The notes under the pieces: model-generated
Told to the model about the DNA's origin: nothing
Database searches by the model: none
Seen by the model: the letters and a program-made list of their open reading frames with translations, nothing else
Part shown: positions 14,807 to 28,500 of the stretch, piece after piece
Layout of the letters: every line of letters begins with the position of its first letter
Numbering within the stretch: position 1 is the first letter of the stretch
Origin: Psettodes erumei
Lineage: Eukaryota; Chordata; Actinopteri; Pleuronectiformes; Psettodidae
NCBI GenBank assembly: GCA_016785225.1
Contig: JAFBJZ010000952.1
Location: forward strand, 2,604,001-2,668,000
Length of the DNA stretch: 64,000 bases
Reading direction: 5' to 3'
Program-made: the position numbers and the translations under genes

Positions 14807-14810
14807 GGGG
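14768..14810 (+). repeat. (TG)n microsatellite
   Basis: About 18 uninterrupted TG units followed by a G7 run. Confidence 0.95.
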
Positions 14811-15324
14811 TTGAAGGTGTAAATCAATTCCACTCCTAAACAGAGGGACAGCAGTCAATCTTAATGCATTGGCCAATTTGGAAGAATGCCGTACAGTATG
14901 ATCGCTGACAACTCTGACATCTCATCAGCAAGTCCCCGACTCCCTACTGCAACTCCCCATGGCTGTCACGGACTGGTGAGTTCAACACCTCGGGCAGCGA
15001 ACACAGAACATAGGAGCATATATGAGCTGCAGCTCCGCAAAGTACAAAACCGCAACAGCAAATACATTTTTTAGGAAATGACTTGCCAGAGGATATTCTG
15101 GTATGTTTCTGAACAGGGTTGTGAGCCTTTCATTTCAGGCTCCTTGTCTCTTGATATTACGGCTGCTGCACTAACAAATGTATTTTTCGCTCATGTGTTG
15201 CTTGGTTGCCAACAATTATGTTGCCGGTGGTCAAGTATGATGTCTGGCTTTATCACTGTAATCCAAAGCAGGATGTCTTCTATCAAGCACCACAAAGGAA
15301 GACTTGAAGTAGAGCGGCAAGTAA

Positions 15325-15590
15325 AAGAATGTGAACCACTTGGAATTATCTGGTTTTCTGCATGATTTGTCAACCAAATGTGATCTAATCTTCATCCAAG
15401 TCAAACACAATGTGCTTCAGCTAATAACACACTAACAATTCTAATTTTTCATGAACACGCCCATCAAACATTCACAGTTCTGGTGGAAAAAGTAAATGAA
15501 CCCTTACTGGTCGAACCTCGTTTGGCAGCAATAACTTCGAGCAAGTGCCTCAGGTAACAAGGATGAGTGCAGCCTCCATGTCCAGTCTTG
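15325..15590. mobile_element. Tc1-like transposon end, relic
   Basis: Contains in order 'ttggaattatctgg', 'gtgatctaatcttcatcca', 'taataacacactaacaatt', 'ggtggaaaaagtaaatgaac' and 'ggcagcaataacttc'. From memory this order of phrases matches the end of a widespread vertebrate Tc1/mariner-like family. Only one end is visible and no transposase domain is readable, so it is a truncated fossil. The family assignment rests on recall and needs a repeat-library search. Confidence 0.5.
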
Positions 15591-18500
15591 TGTTAAGACA
15601 CAATGCAGTGTCTGTGATCATCATCTAATTTAAAATCTTTAGATGAAAAATAACAGTGGTGCGTCCTGGTCAAAGTTCATTAATAAAATCGTATAGCGGA
15701 CCCAATATGGTCTCTCTCCTGCGTGACTGCTGACAGCTCTGTCAGCCGAGGTGTTGATCACACTGCCTGGCAGTAGACAAAGTGTTGTCAATCTCTGATT
15801 TAAAAGTCAGTTAGCTGTCTTTGCTAGCATTCAGCACAGGAGCTGAGAGCACTGAAGCAGCAAACAGAAATGAGTCCCGCTGCCCTGGATGCGTCGCTCC
15901 ACCGTCCATTTCAATCACTGCTTTCTTGTCACATTGCTGATACTTTTTGTTGTTAGGTGATTTAAAGTCAAAACTTGGTTTGTATAAGTTTATAGGTCTG
16001 CAGACTGTCGTTAAAGAAAAAACAAACAATACAATGATTTCACTGACAAAATGAGACTGAACTTCAGAGAAATTATCTAAATCATCAACAGTTAGGGGGC
16101 AACAACCCCAGCAGCAAGGAGAAATACAAAGAGGAGAAATACAAAGGCACAAAGAGGGTTTTTTGTACTTAAATGCTCTTGATTTGAAAGATAGCACAAT
16201 CATTTGACTACATGATAGTGTGGAAGCCTCATATTGAAATTTTTGCATGGACCAGGGACTATAGATGTACCTCTTCACTTACAATAAAAGCATATTGAAT
16301 GATTTACTTGAAAAACAATGAAAGCAGACAAGGACGAGAGGAAATGGAGAGACCATCAAGGCAGAGAAAAATGTCCAGGTACACTGAAGGAGAAGTGTTT
16401 CCAAGTCTCTTTCTCAATCACTCTGCTGCTCCTCAGCACTCTCTAAACTTTCTTGCTTTAGGTTTTGCTCCACTCTATTTAGCTCAGTTTCGCCATCTCT
16501 CTCTTTCTCCAGGCTGACAGGCGAGCTTTTAACTTCAGGAGTAACTCCCTGGGTATTAGAGCCAAAGCCTGCAATGTCTGTGCTCCGCAGCAGGGCTCCG
16601 GATGTATACGTGTGAGTGTGTGTACGCCTCAGTAGTTGGCCTTGCTGAAGGGGAAAATAACGGCATTTAAAGATTCAGGGGTCTCAAACTTGCAGCCGGC
16701 CAGATCCCAACCTTGCTGAAGCTCCACATATACAGTTTCTGCTTGGACACAGTGCAGTACAAGTCAACTCGCATGTCCTTCCAAAACTTTTTTTTTCTCC
16801 TGTTATCACATCCTGTATATCCTTCATCTGCTCCTTTTTCCTTTTCATTTGGGTATTTTCCCTTTCACCTTTATAGTCTGTTCTGTGCTTCTCCTTTGGT
16901 GATTTCCCTCCCCAAATCTGTTTTGTACCTCTCTTTCACTGTGTCTTATCTTCCAGTGTCCATCTTTTCCATCTGTCTTTCTCCTTTTCTGCATTGTGAT
17001 CTGATCTCTGATACTGATCAGAGCCAGGTTCTCTCTGAGATCGGCTTGAGAATCCCACCCGGTGTACAGACAGTGTGTGCCTATGTGCGCTGCTCATGTA
17101 TTTGCAGAGAAATGGTCGCTGTGTGTTCCGTGTGGCCGGTGCCCACGTCGGGACTCAGCCTCCCTCTGTCTCTGCAGGCTCTGTGGGATCCTCCCATCAT
17201 TGGGCCATCAAACAAAAATGCACGCATGCAGATGGGAGCAGAACCCAGCTGGGAGATGGCCGTGACGCACGGGCCTGTCCACTAACCTGCTGCGACGCTG
17301 ATCAAAACACATCGCAGTCAATTCTGTGGGGCAGAACACGAACTGGACCCAATTCAGTCCCAATTAAGTCCATTTCTCCCCAATTAAAAAAATAAAAAAG
17401 ATCAGGGATGAAAAGTCACTCATCTGTTTTGTCATGATAGTCTCAACTTTGATTTACAAAAATATCAGCTCTTGCTTATTCCATCATTTTCCAACAGATT
17501 CACAGGACAGAAAACAGATGAAAACAGGAATAACACATTTTCCCCAGGCTCACAGACACACATTTAATATGCATTACACAGAAGAAACAATGGCAACAAT
17601 GTTTTGCTTTATTAAATGGACAAATTAGAACTATCACAGTATCATTTTCCCTCGGTTTGCTGGACTCAAACATCTTAAATAATTAAACAGGAAAGTAAAC
17701 ATTAGTGCCACAGTTCTCCATCACACTGGCACAGAGGGAGAAAGCAACAGCTGAGAAACTGTGTGATGTGAAGATTTTAGAGCTGGGACCAATTATTTGG
17801 CCAAAGTAAAGACCACAGTTTAAGCCACATTTAAAGTTATCATTTCCACAAATAGAAAGTTCAACATGAAGCTTGTTTTCTTCACATTTAACATAAAGTG
17901 AGTGACACTAATTACTTACCACTGAGCCGAAACCTGTAGCTAACTATTCATATCTCATCATTGTTTCAATATGGCATTTCGTACTTTAGCAGCCACAGAG
18001 GAAAATGAGCTGCAGACTGTTACACACCTTAGTGTGGAGATATGGCTGCACTGTTTACTGGCCGCTTATGCTTCCCCTACCTGCCGGCCACTCCCCCCTC
18101 GCTAGCGCCTGCCAATCACCTTTTGCCACGGCTGCAGTTCATTCACAATTACAGCACTACATAACCCCCCCCCATTCACACTTTGCCAGATTGTTTTTTG
18201 TGCTCCTTATGCAAGACTTTCCAGCTTTGGAGTGGCACTTGCCCATTACGTGCATCCATCCAGTGCACACATCAGATTTATATCCCTTATACCCTTGTAC
18301 CCCCCAGCAACGAGGTCACAGATTTAGTGCTCGCTTCTCAACATCTCACTTTCAGTTTTAGCAGCTCTGCCAAGCACACAGTGTAACAAAAAGACATAGC
18401 AACTTGATGAAATTGGTTTTGGTGTTTCAATGAATGGACGGGTGATCATCAAAAATGCTAAAAACACATTACAAAAATGAAACACTATTAACAAAAGGAG

Positions 18501-18843
18501 TTAACTGTGAAAAGGGAACCAATGTCATTTTGTCTTGAAACATGGTCAGTTCAACTAGTGGGTTGCAATGCTTTTTATTCCCACTAAATATGGCATCTTG
18601 CGCTTGTTAACGGCTATTTCACAGCTTTCTATGCCATCTAGTTCACCCAGTAAGGGGGAAAAAGTTATCAGCGATAACCCAAACTAACTGTGACAGCTTT
18701 TAAAGACAGAAAATGGAGGAAGAACTTTCTAAAATTTCAAATTGATGGGGTGAAAGTCAGGGAGATGCCTTGGGGGCCAATCAAAAGCAAAGACCTTGAT
18801 GTGTAGGTTAAAGCAGACTGTAATGTAGCAAGCTATTCATGCA

Positions 18844-18844
<1 letters not shown>
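15591..18844. other. No gene seen
   Basis: Open frames at 15811-16278 (minus) and 16713-17285 (plus) show no domain or splice context. The second lies in a C/T-rich tract (about 16790-17000). A short tandem 'aggagaaatacaaag' occurs near 16119-16147. Confidence 0.5.

Positions 18845-18880
<36 letters not shown>
18845..18880 (+). repeat. (CA)n microsatellite
   Basis: About 17 CA units ending in a short CGCGCATGCA stretch. Confidence 0.95.
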
Positions 18881-18881
<1 letters not shown>

Positions 18882-18990
18882 GCATGCACACACATTGTGT
18901 ATGATCTTCCGTGCTCTTTTAAAGGCAGTCTTCAAAGACTCTTCACTTCACTACTCGTTATCTCACACCAGCTAATATGAGAAAGAAATC

Positions 18991-19025
18991 TGCGCATGCA
19001 TGCGTGCGCGCGCGCGCACACACTC

Positions 19026-19060
<35 letters not shown>
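18991..19060 (+). repeat. Alternating CG/CA tract, Z-DNA-prone
   Basis: About 70 bp of almost uninterrupted purine-pyrimidine alternation. It begins TGCGCATGCATGCGTG, passes through (CG)6 and continues as (CA)n with two brief breaks. Alternating CG/CA of this length is the classic sequence class for left-handed DNA. Confidence 0.85.
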
Positions 19061-19061
<1 letters not shown>

Positions 19062-21834
19062 TCTGCTTAGCCTTGTAAGGACATTTGGTTCTCAAAAGTG
19101 CAGAAATAAAAGAACACAAGCACAGGGTCAACTGTGTGTGTGTATAGAAATGTGTGTTGGGGTCTGGGAGGCGTAACACATGGCAGATACAAAGGTTCAG
19201 ATGCTATTGACAGTGCGCACACGTACAGGCAGCCAGGTGCACATTACATGTGCACAAGAGCAGAGGAATTGAGTTTGGGCGAGCTGATTATCACGTGCTG
19301 TGTTACTGTATGCCAAGGGAAACCTCAGTGCCCCTGAGCAACGCAGGGTGGATGTGAGCAGAGAGCAGTCACGAAACAGCATGAGGATTATATTGCTTAT
19401 ATTATTTACATTCAAATGCCTCTACTCTACAAACTTTGAAAGTACAAACTTCCAGTGTTCTGTCCACTAAAACCTCCCCTCCTCCTCCTCGCAATTTCCT
19501 CTCTAACTTTCTGTGAATTTGTAACTTAAAACTGCTGCAGCGATGCACATACTTGAGGAACTTGTCTTTGCTTTTGAATAATACAGCAGCACGGTCCAGC
19601 TGAGGAATGTGGAACGCTGAAAAGTAAAGTACAAAGGCTAGATTTTACTGAGTGCATGCATAAGTAGTGGTTCCGGTCTGGTCTTCATTGCGGATAAAGT
19701 ACAAGAAAGTGCTGAAGAGAAAAAAGCGAAGATCTTTTGACTCAGTAAATGCACAGTATATAACCTTATAGCTGACTGCTCAGAGACAAAGACAACTCTA
19801 ATGAAAAGAGGAGGGTAAAAGTACATCAGTTAAATGTGTGTCCTCCTCTTCTCCTTGGAGAAGTGCATCAAACCACGATTACTGTCATACTATTTCATAC
19901 AGGTTGAAGCTTTGTCTGTGGAGCCTCAAAAGTGACGAACTGTGGTAAAAATCTGACAAATAAATACATTAACAAACAATACTCTTTCTGAAATATCAAG
20001 GTTTTCCTTTAACCTCTGATAGCTAAATTGCTAAATACATTAAAAATATATTTCATTTCTCATTATTACCTATTCTTGTATAAATATTTTACCATTACTA
20101 TAATATTTTATTAGTTCATTTTTCATTTTAAACTCCCTAGTTTCCCTTTTTTTGTAGTGGTGGAATAAATCACTGATTAAGTGTGAGCTAAGACCACGAA
20201 AATAGGAAATGTAAGAAGTTGGAAAATAAAATGAAGTAGTAGTATTTTAGAAACGTGTTGGAGGTTAAATACAAAGTGTATGTATAAACACAGTATATTT
20301 CTTTTTTACACTCCTTTAAAATTATTTAACAAAGCAATGTATTCAGCGATATTTTCAAGTTGCCTGATAATCTCTTACTGTCTTTACGTTGCAATATTTA
20401 CCAGCGACCCCACAAAGCTTAATGGGTACTGATATGGATGGAACTGATAACTAGGTTTGGCTTGAAAATCACAGTCTCAACTCACAGGACTGTGCTAGTT
20501 ACAAGGATAAGCAGCACTGTGACACTGCAGATCTCACTTCTCAGCTAAAATGACACCAGAGATACAGTACAATATCTTGAGCATAAGTAATATGGTTTAC
20601 ACAGCATACAGTGTGTCCTCTCCTTTGTGGTGATGAGGGACTGGGTTAAAGAGTGAGGTTTCAAAACATTAAAAAAAAATGCAAAACTATTATGCAAATA
20701 AACATAAAAAGCCTTTAAACAGGGCCTAATATATAATCCTATTTACAGTCAAACACAGTCTGCAGAGCAAGCATTTTACTTTCACACTCCCCTAGAATTT
20801 TAATGATGAGACTGCAGACATTATTCCTGTGTCTCACTGGATGACGCTCTCTTGTTTACTTGAATCAATTGAACCACTTCCAGGAATTTGGATTTCAGCT
20901 ATTTTGAGTGACTTTTCTTTCAATCAAAAGCTAACAAAGGACACACATATCAGGGGTAAATGTCTGTGTATTGTCAGAGAACAGCCTGGTTTTCTTTAAT
21001 TCAAATTATTTTGTACGTATACCATATTGTGGATTAGAACCAAAAGGGCAAAGGGCTGCAGTGGCAAGGTGAGCTGCGACTGAAGAGTTATTTTATAGCA
21101 ACATAAACTGTGTTTTTTCTTGAAAATGTGTCATTGTCAGTATCGGTAGGAAAACACGCTGGAGAGAACTGGAGAACTTGGATTACGTACTTTTACATCA
21201 GACATTGACTCTGAAAGCTGTTTTTAATGACAAGGCTTTTCCCCCTGTAAAAACCCAAAGTGACAGCACTCGAAACCCTATCAGATTCTTTTTTTTTCAT
21301 CCCCCGTTCCCCCAGAATAATCTTGAGAAGATGAGAGAAAATGAATTTCTTTCTTTTACATCAGCTGGAGCATAGCAGTGAAAATAAAAACATCTCTCTC
21401 CACGGAGAACTTCAAAAGCCGACAAGATGGTTGTGTCCCAAACTTCCCCAAATCAATGCTTCTTTGAGGGAACATGACGCGTCAAGTCTACAGTATGATC
21501 ATCTTTAACATTTATAATATTTTTGTTGGTAAAATGCTACCCAAAATAAAAAACAAACTACTCAAACTGACTCCTGCACACTATTAGTATGTATGGTGGA
21601 TTCATGAAATCTGTACAGTGACAATAACAATAATTAACAATTAAAGACCTAAAAATCTGGAAAAGGCTGGGGAAGGAATGACGAAGACCCAACCGGCGAG
21701 ATCAGAATCACAACCACTGAAATACAATAATGACCAAGGTCTTTAGAAACCAGATATATAATGCAGATATATGAAACCTTCAGATCCTTTGTGATATTCC
21801 AAATCTAGTTTTGCAGAAAAAAACAACCTCTTAC
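19061..21834. other. chchd6 intron 7 or 3' region, no exon found
   Basis: Immediately downstream, in gene sense, of the exon 7 donor (GTAAGA). The final chchd6 exon should encode only a few residues and a stop, so it could hide here or further left without being recognisable. No polyadenylation site could be tied to it. AT-rich DNA with no other gene seen. Confidence 0.5.
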
Positions 21835-21970
21835 CTTCTTTGCAGCATTGATACACTTCATGTATTCTTTGGCAAGGTCTGAACACCTCAGTGTCTGGTC
21901 TCTGTTCTCCCTGTAGCAGGATAAAATCTGAGCCTGCAGGCCATGACACACTGGGTCCGTATTGCGAGAC
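21835..21970 (-). CDS. chchd6: chchd6 exon 7: CHCH domain
   Basis: 136 nt, residues 192-237; acceptor cttgcag, donor GTAAGA. It encodes PVCHGLQAQILSCYREN and CSDLAKEYMKCINAAKK, which together form the complete twin CX9C motif. In this family the four cysteines form two disulphides, introduced by the Mia40 import pathway. The split Arg codon joins exon 6 (AG) to exon 7 (G). The reading ends in phase 0 with no stop, so a short terminal exon must follow. Confidence 0.97.
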
Positions 21971-22539
21971 CTGCAAGAAAAAAAGGCAGAGATACAGAGA
22001 GATGGAATGAGGACTGGAGTGAAAGTCAGTGGTTACATTCACTTCACTCTTTCTCAATGACAGTGGAACTTTGGACTTGCAGAAAATAATGTGGGCTGAA
22101 AAAGAAGGATCACTTAAACCTGTAGAACAATGGCTGTGCTTCAACATATATACAGAGCATTGAACACACTGTAGCCAAAGTATCTGTTGTTCAGAAGTTG
22201 ATTTCAGGTAAAACCACAAATACATCTTTTGGATATCAAATCACTGGAAAGGTGTAAACTACCAAACCTTTAATGTTGATGGTCAAACATCTAAATTTTC
22301 CTTTTGATCTTAGCTAAAGAAATATCAGTATTTCTCTTAAAATAAATGATCAAGCACCTGAAACCGGCCACAGAATGAATACTGTTCCGCAGTGGACAGC
22401 ACAAAGCTGCGGAAATCCTGGGTGAACTGGAAAGACAGAGAGAGCGGTTCTGTTTAAACAAACCCAGTCTGGAAGTGATAAGTGGATTTACCAAAGAGCG
22501 TCAGCCTGTTTTATTACTGCAGAGCACAGTGACATGAGT

Positions 22540-22586
<47 letters not shown>

Positions 22587-25500
22587 ACGGGTCAGCCGCT
22601 CATCTTCCACTGAACCTGCGATAGGCGAGAAAGAAAACCTGCAACCACGGTAACTGTGTACAACAAAGATGGCGACAGCTGCAGCATCAAATTCTGACAG
22701 AGACATGATTAAAAATGAATGACAAAAATTAGACTAAATGCGATCTGACGACTAAAACGAGAGAAGAAGAAAACATTCCCAAGAGCAGAGGCAGTCTGAT
22801 TAAATTAGGCAAGACAAGGATGAAAAACAATTAACATTTATACCCACTGCAACCTGTTAAACAACCTGAAGTTTGCGTAGCATGTGCTTCATTACAAACC
22901 ATACAATTAGCTCTAAATCACATTTAATTGAGTGGGAAGGATCATTCTGATCAAATACAGCAGAAAAGTGTGCTCTGAGAGAGTGAATTAGCCGTGCTTA
23001 ATTTGATAGCCGGGCTGTGATATAATTGGCCGTTGCCTGTCTGTCTGTCGTGTGACTGTTAACTGTGACAGGCTTGCCTGGCAACCTCACCTCGTAATGA
23101 ATTCTGACTGATTGAAGCCCAGACAAGCAAGTTAACGTACACCCATGCAGGTGTAAAGACGGCACGTGCACAAACGTACGCATCTGCACACATTCCACAG
23201 TGCGAAGCATACATTAAACACACACACACACACACCTCCCTCTATGCCAAAATGTCAGTTCCCCAGCATACGCGTGTCCTCTGTGAGGAGCATTTAACAC
23301 CAGATTTAATTGAAAGAGGAATTAAAGGCTGTCTTTTATTTATTTTTTCGCCTCTGGTACGCAGAGGAGAGCTGACCCGAGCGTTTCAATTACAGCGCAC
23401 CACATCCACGCAAACACACACACACACTTTCTCATCAGCAACAGTATCATGGAGGCAAAGACAGAGTTGATCTGACAAAGGGTGATAGAGGTTAAAGAGG
23501 AAAATGAAAGAGGAGACAGAGGGAGAAACATATAAAAGGAAGGAAGTGAGATAAAAAGATGAAAGGGATGGAATGAAGCATCCACTGGTGTTCTCTCACA
23601 AGCCCGTGTTAAAAAGGGGACAGACAGCCTATCAGATCCCTCTGTTCCCCCGCACCACCTTCTAATGGTTTATCTGGTCTGTTTAATCTGTCTTCTTCCC
23701 CTTTCTCTTTCTGTCTCCTCTCCGACTCGGTCTCACTTCTCCCTCACTCGCCCCTTCCGTTTCCCTCATTACATTAACAACACAGAGGACGACACCGAAG
23801 CGCGCCATCTTTATCTCCCTCCCTCTCTCTCCGTTTGAGGCCGCCAAAGATAAGGAACTCTCCTTTAATTTGAAATAAATGGCCTTCATCAGGGAAGCCA
23901 AAGCCTCCTGATAGCGCTGCGTGGTTTATTAAAGGCGCTTGAAGCAGAAAATTGGTTCAGCCGCAGCAAAAGCTAAAGCTCTGTCCACATGCTACACCAA
24001 ATTGAAGGTGAGGTCTTAAATCAGGAATATTAACTGAGCCGCTTACGAAAATAAATAAATAAAAACAGAGGGGGGGGGCTTGGTTTTTTAACTGGAACGA
24101 AGGAAAGCAGCGTCCCTGATGGTTCACCGAGCCATGTATGAGCTTGTTGCTGTTAACCTGTGTGTGTGTGTGTGTGTGAGTGCACACAGTGAAAACATTT
24201 TAATGTGCGTGGGAGCAGTTCTTTTTGGGGGGGTGTTCTCTACGCATCTGTGAGCGGTAAATATGACAAAACATAAACAGTAAGATTAGTTGCTTAATTA
24301 ATGGTGCTGCCCATTATTTTTAATCTCCGGCAGCGCAGGCGGAGGCGGACGGAACACAGAGGCTTCAGACTTCTGGACCACGCAGCCCAGCTTACCGAGA
24401 CGGAGAGAGGGAGTGAAATGAAAGGCGAGAAACTGCAAAATGGGGGGGGAAAAAAGACACACCACCGACTACAAAAGCAACTGGCACAGCTACGAGACTG
24501 ATAAGGAAGATGCTTTCACTGCCTCTAAACCACGCTTCTCTTGGAGTTAAGAGTGATGTTTTTTGTGTGTGTTTTCCTTAATGGCTTTGGCTATACATGT
24601 GAAGCATTGTTAGTCCTATGCACCATTTTATTTCTATCCTGTCAACTAAAAAGTGTTGGTATCTCTACTGTGTTTCAGGCAACTAATTAGAAAACACTGT
24701 TAACATCTCAAACAAAGTAGTGCCAAAGGAGGAAAAATGAAGATAATACAGTGTTGTGACTGACTTGAGGGCAGTACAAGTATATAGTATATAGTACAGT
24801 ACAAGTTCAGTGAAACTCCACAACATCTTGTTCGTGAGCCACAACGCACACAGTCGGCACATGTTGTGTTTAGGGTCGTTGTGACAGCAACATGTTAATA
24901 CTGCGTTAACTGTGTGGATAACCAACACTGGCTGCATCTTTCAATGTCAAGACTTCTTAAGCATTGCTGTAGCACTGGGGGGGAAATGTTACTGCACAAA
25001 ACTCCTTCATCACAATTCAGACAGCACCTCAAGTGGCGGCCATATTGTCCACTACCTGTATTACTCTGACAGCTTCAACCAAGTCACACTTTGTTGGGGG
25101 GGGGGGCAACACAGAAACCAAATTATTGACAGAGTCTTGTAAATGTTGCTTGCTGTTTTTGTCATATGCAGTATGTGATGCAAGACAAATATTAAACTTC
25201 AAAGCATTCAGACAGTGCAGACCTAGACCAAGGCTGACAACACAGGAGCTGTCTGGGTCTGTATCAATTTGTGATTTGTGAGATTGTGTCCCCCAATTTT
25301 TCTTATTTTTAATCTTCATGAATTTATGGAGATATGACTCAAAATGCTAAATTTTGGCCCTATCTTGCAACAGTAATGAATCCTTAATCTGGACACGGAT
25401 CTGGATCACTCTGAAAATTGAATGGCTTCTAAGTTACAAATTTCATGAAAATCCCCCAATATCTTTTCACATAAGCCTGCAAACAGACAACAAACAAACA

Positions 25501-28500
25501 AACATGACCTCCTTGGCAGAGGTAATAAATCCGATGATATAGTGCACTCCAACCAAGACATTTTGTCTACTTTTGTTGACCTTCTGTCTCTGGAATCCAG
25601 TCCCCTTCTTCGTCCTGGACAACCTGAGCTTACACCATCAATCATAATTTCTTTTACACTCTCCTTTATGACTTCCCCTTGTAACTCTTGTTGATTCATC
25701 GTCTCATACCTGCTGTGTCGAGGTGGCTGCTGCAGTTCTCTTTGCAATTTTTTGGGGTTACGATGTTGTGAAGTCTCGTGTATGGAGGGGGCTCATGGCA
25801 TAGATCTGATTTGATGATTCAGTAGAGAAGATCTATAGCACTAACACTGTCAAAGATATTCCTAAACTTGGGGGGGTGGCCTGGGAATGTGGATCTTCCT
25901 AAATACCTCTTGCAAAGAAAAAAAAATATTTCCCAAAATGTCGAACAACATTTAGAGAAAGCCATCTCATTAGCTTCAATCCAGCTCAAAATGATGCCTG
26001 TATCCATCACTGTTTTACAGCATCCCAACAATGTGCTTGCTACTGGATCGGTCCAGTGAGGAGAATAAGTTTACGAGAATGAGAAGCTCCAAAGTAAACA
26101 GATCCATGCTGACCTACTGAAGCAGAAAATGTCATTTGACATGTCAGAGGATCAGACATCCTGAACAGACTGCTTTACCATTCTGAGCTTGGTTAATACT
26201 GGTGCTACGGTGAAGTGAAGAGAAAAACAGAGATGATAAAAAGGGGAGAAAGAGGGCAGGAGAGGTGAAGAGGAAAAACAGGTAGAAAGATAGAGCTGCC
26301 TCTTATCTCTAGCTTGTAGCTTGTACGCACCTGCGCCCTGACAGCTTTTCAATTGACTGAGGGCACATATCCTCTCCTCCTCTATCTTGTATCTTCACAA
26401 TGCTTCACTCGTCCTCCCCCATCTCTGCATTCCTATCACACCTTCAAACAGGATGAGAGCGTCCTCCATATACCAGAGCTCAGACTTCACTTTGTCTATC
26501 ATAGACAATAAGGATGAGGGAGTATGTCATGCCTCTCAATGCCTCCCTCTTCTGCCACTCTTTCGTCAATAGTGAACATCAAGGTTTCCAGAGTGGCTCT
26601 TCTGTCAGAGTCAATAATTATGCACAGCTTTTAAAAGCTGAAACATTTCCATGACCTTAAAATTTCCATTTTCCTAACTTCCCTTACCAATTACAATTTT
26701 TGAATCCTTGTAACTCTTAGAGGCCCAATGTAGTCATGCATTGTAACAACTGCAAAACAGTTGCAAAAACACCCTCTCTGCACTGCAGAGGGAGATTTAC
26801 TCATTCATGTATAAAAGCAGCGGGCAGCAGCTGCCTAAAGGTTGGAAAGTTGGCAGGTAAAAAACCAGCAGACATGCACCAGTACACCCAGTGAAAACAG
26901 TATGGGGCTGTGATCATACTGGACAGTGACATAGGGCCTGGCTGAGGGACTTGTAATGGAGTGTGCTGTAGAAGAACGCCATTCATGGAAACCATACGAT
27001 GCATGCATATATTAGTTAGTGAGATTTTTTTTTTTTTTTACTTTCAACACCACATCAGATTCAGGATTAGATACAGAAACAGAAATAGATCACTGAACAA
27101 TTATATGTGTTCCAGTGAATTTTGTGTAATAAGCCTGACAGCTGTAATTGTAGCTCCATCTGACGATGATGACACACCAGATTTAACACCATTTTCCTTT
27201 CCATTTCAATCAGATTGCTTTACAGTTGTTTTCTCCAAAAACGCCTCTTAAAAGTTCAGTGTCATGTAATGGACACATCTGAAATTTAGCTGGATCAAAT
27301 TCAGTGCAGCATTTATCATTTTGATGGCTTTTCTCTTACAGCACAGCAACAGTTGCTAAGTCGTCTGCTTTTCTAACATGGACTCCGGACTTCTGTTGTC
27401 AGTGTTTCCAGCCTGATCGCTGAGCGATCTCCGTAGGCTGGGAGGATCTGACAAAGGCTGGCTATTAAAGCTATAGCTCTGCTACAACTGTAACAGACAG
27501 CAGGCCTTGTTAAAATGCTGCGGATACTGACCCGAGCACTTAGACGTGGATATCTGCCTTGTCTGTCCCCATCCTGCTCTCGTTCTATTACTTTCAACTC
27601 TGAAGAGCAGGATGTCTCCTCCACTCTCTCACATACAAAATGTACCTTGACTGAAGAGACAACAGTTTCCATCGTTGTGTCTCTTTCACTCTATCTATAA
27701 TTCCACAGCCAGGTAAAGCCTGTTGAGTAAGCAAATTCAAAATGCCTTTGCAAAGCAAAAGCAAAGTGTTTTTGCTAAGTGGCCAACAGTTAGTTGTGGC
27801 AGTCTACTTCAGTATAGGCCAGTTTCCAGGATGGTCTGCTGCCGCTGACCACCGTCTTTTTTGTGCAGCAGCCAACCAATGAAGAGTGCACCTGTCATAA
27901 AGCTGAGAAAGTGTGCAGAACTATTGTATTTTAGTTTCTTTACTTTCTTTCAAGATATTGACTGACTCTCACGACATGATTCAATCTCATTTAGACTCTC
28001 AATGCCTGTAGTCCCAACTGGTACATTGAAAAATCGCCAGCTGCCAGTGAAGCTTTAGTGTTCATGTGTGCAAAATCAATGCCAGACATCTGGTACTGTG
28101 ATGAAGGTTACAGATGTATACTCAATCAAGTTTTGCTGATGCAAGCCTGAAGTCATATTTCCAGTCAGTTCATAGCCCAGCAGAACTTACTGTGAGATAG
28201 AAGGATTACAAGCCAGTACTTTAGTGTTGATCAAGACTGAACATGTGAAGGGGGAGTGAGAAGGTTGTGTCGCACGGGAGGGTGGCGGATTGCGGGACAG
28301 GGTCAACTGCAAGCATTAATTTCTTTCCTTTTTTTTTTTTTTTTACATGTACTGTATGCCAAATTAACTGCTATAATTATCTGTTTCACATAGGACATGA
28401 GAAGCAGTCTCCTGAGTGAAAGTCCTGTGTTTTGTCCACCCCAACCTAAGACTAAACTAAGTAGTTGGAGGACTGAAGAGTTCACACAGCTGAGGTGGTG

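Noticed and set aside
15811..16278. 155-codon minus-strand open frame
   Set aside because: No recognisable domain, no splice context linking it to another exon, and irregular composition. The tail may be part of an unnamed dispersed repeat.
16713..17285. 190-codon plus-strand open frame
   Set aside because: Lies in a C/T-rich tract and encodes Ser/Phe/Leu-rich noise. Overlapping frames are equally open.
21743..22225. 160-codon minus-strand open frame over chchd6 exon 7
   Set aside because: It reads the exon in the wrong frame. The correct frame gives the twin CX9C domain.
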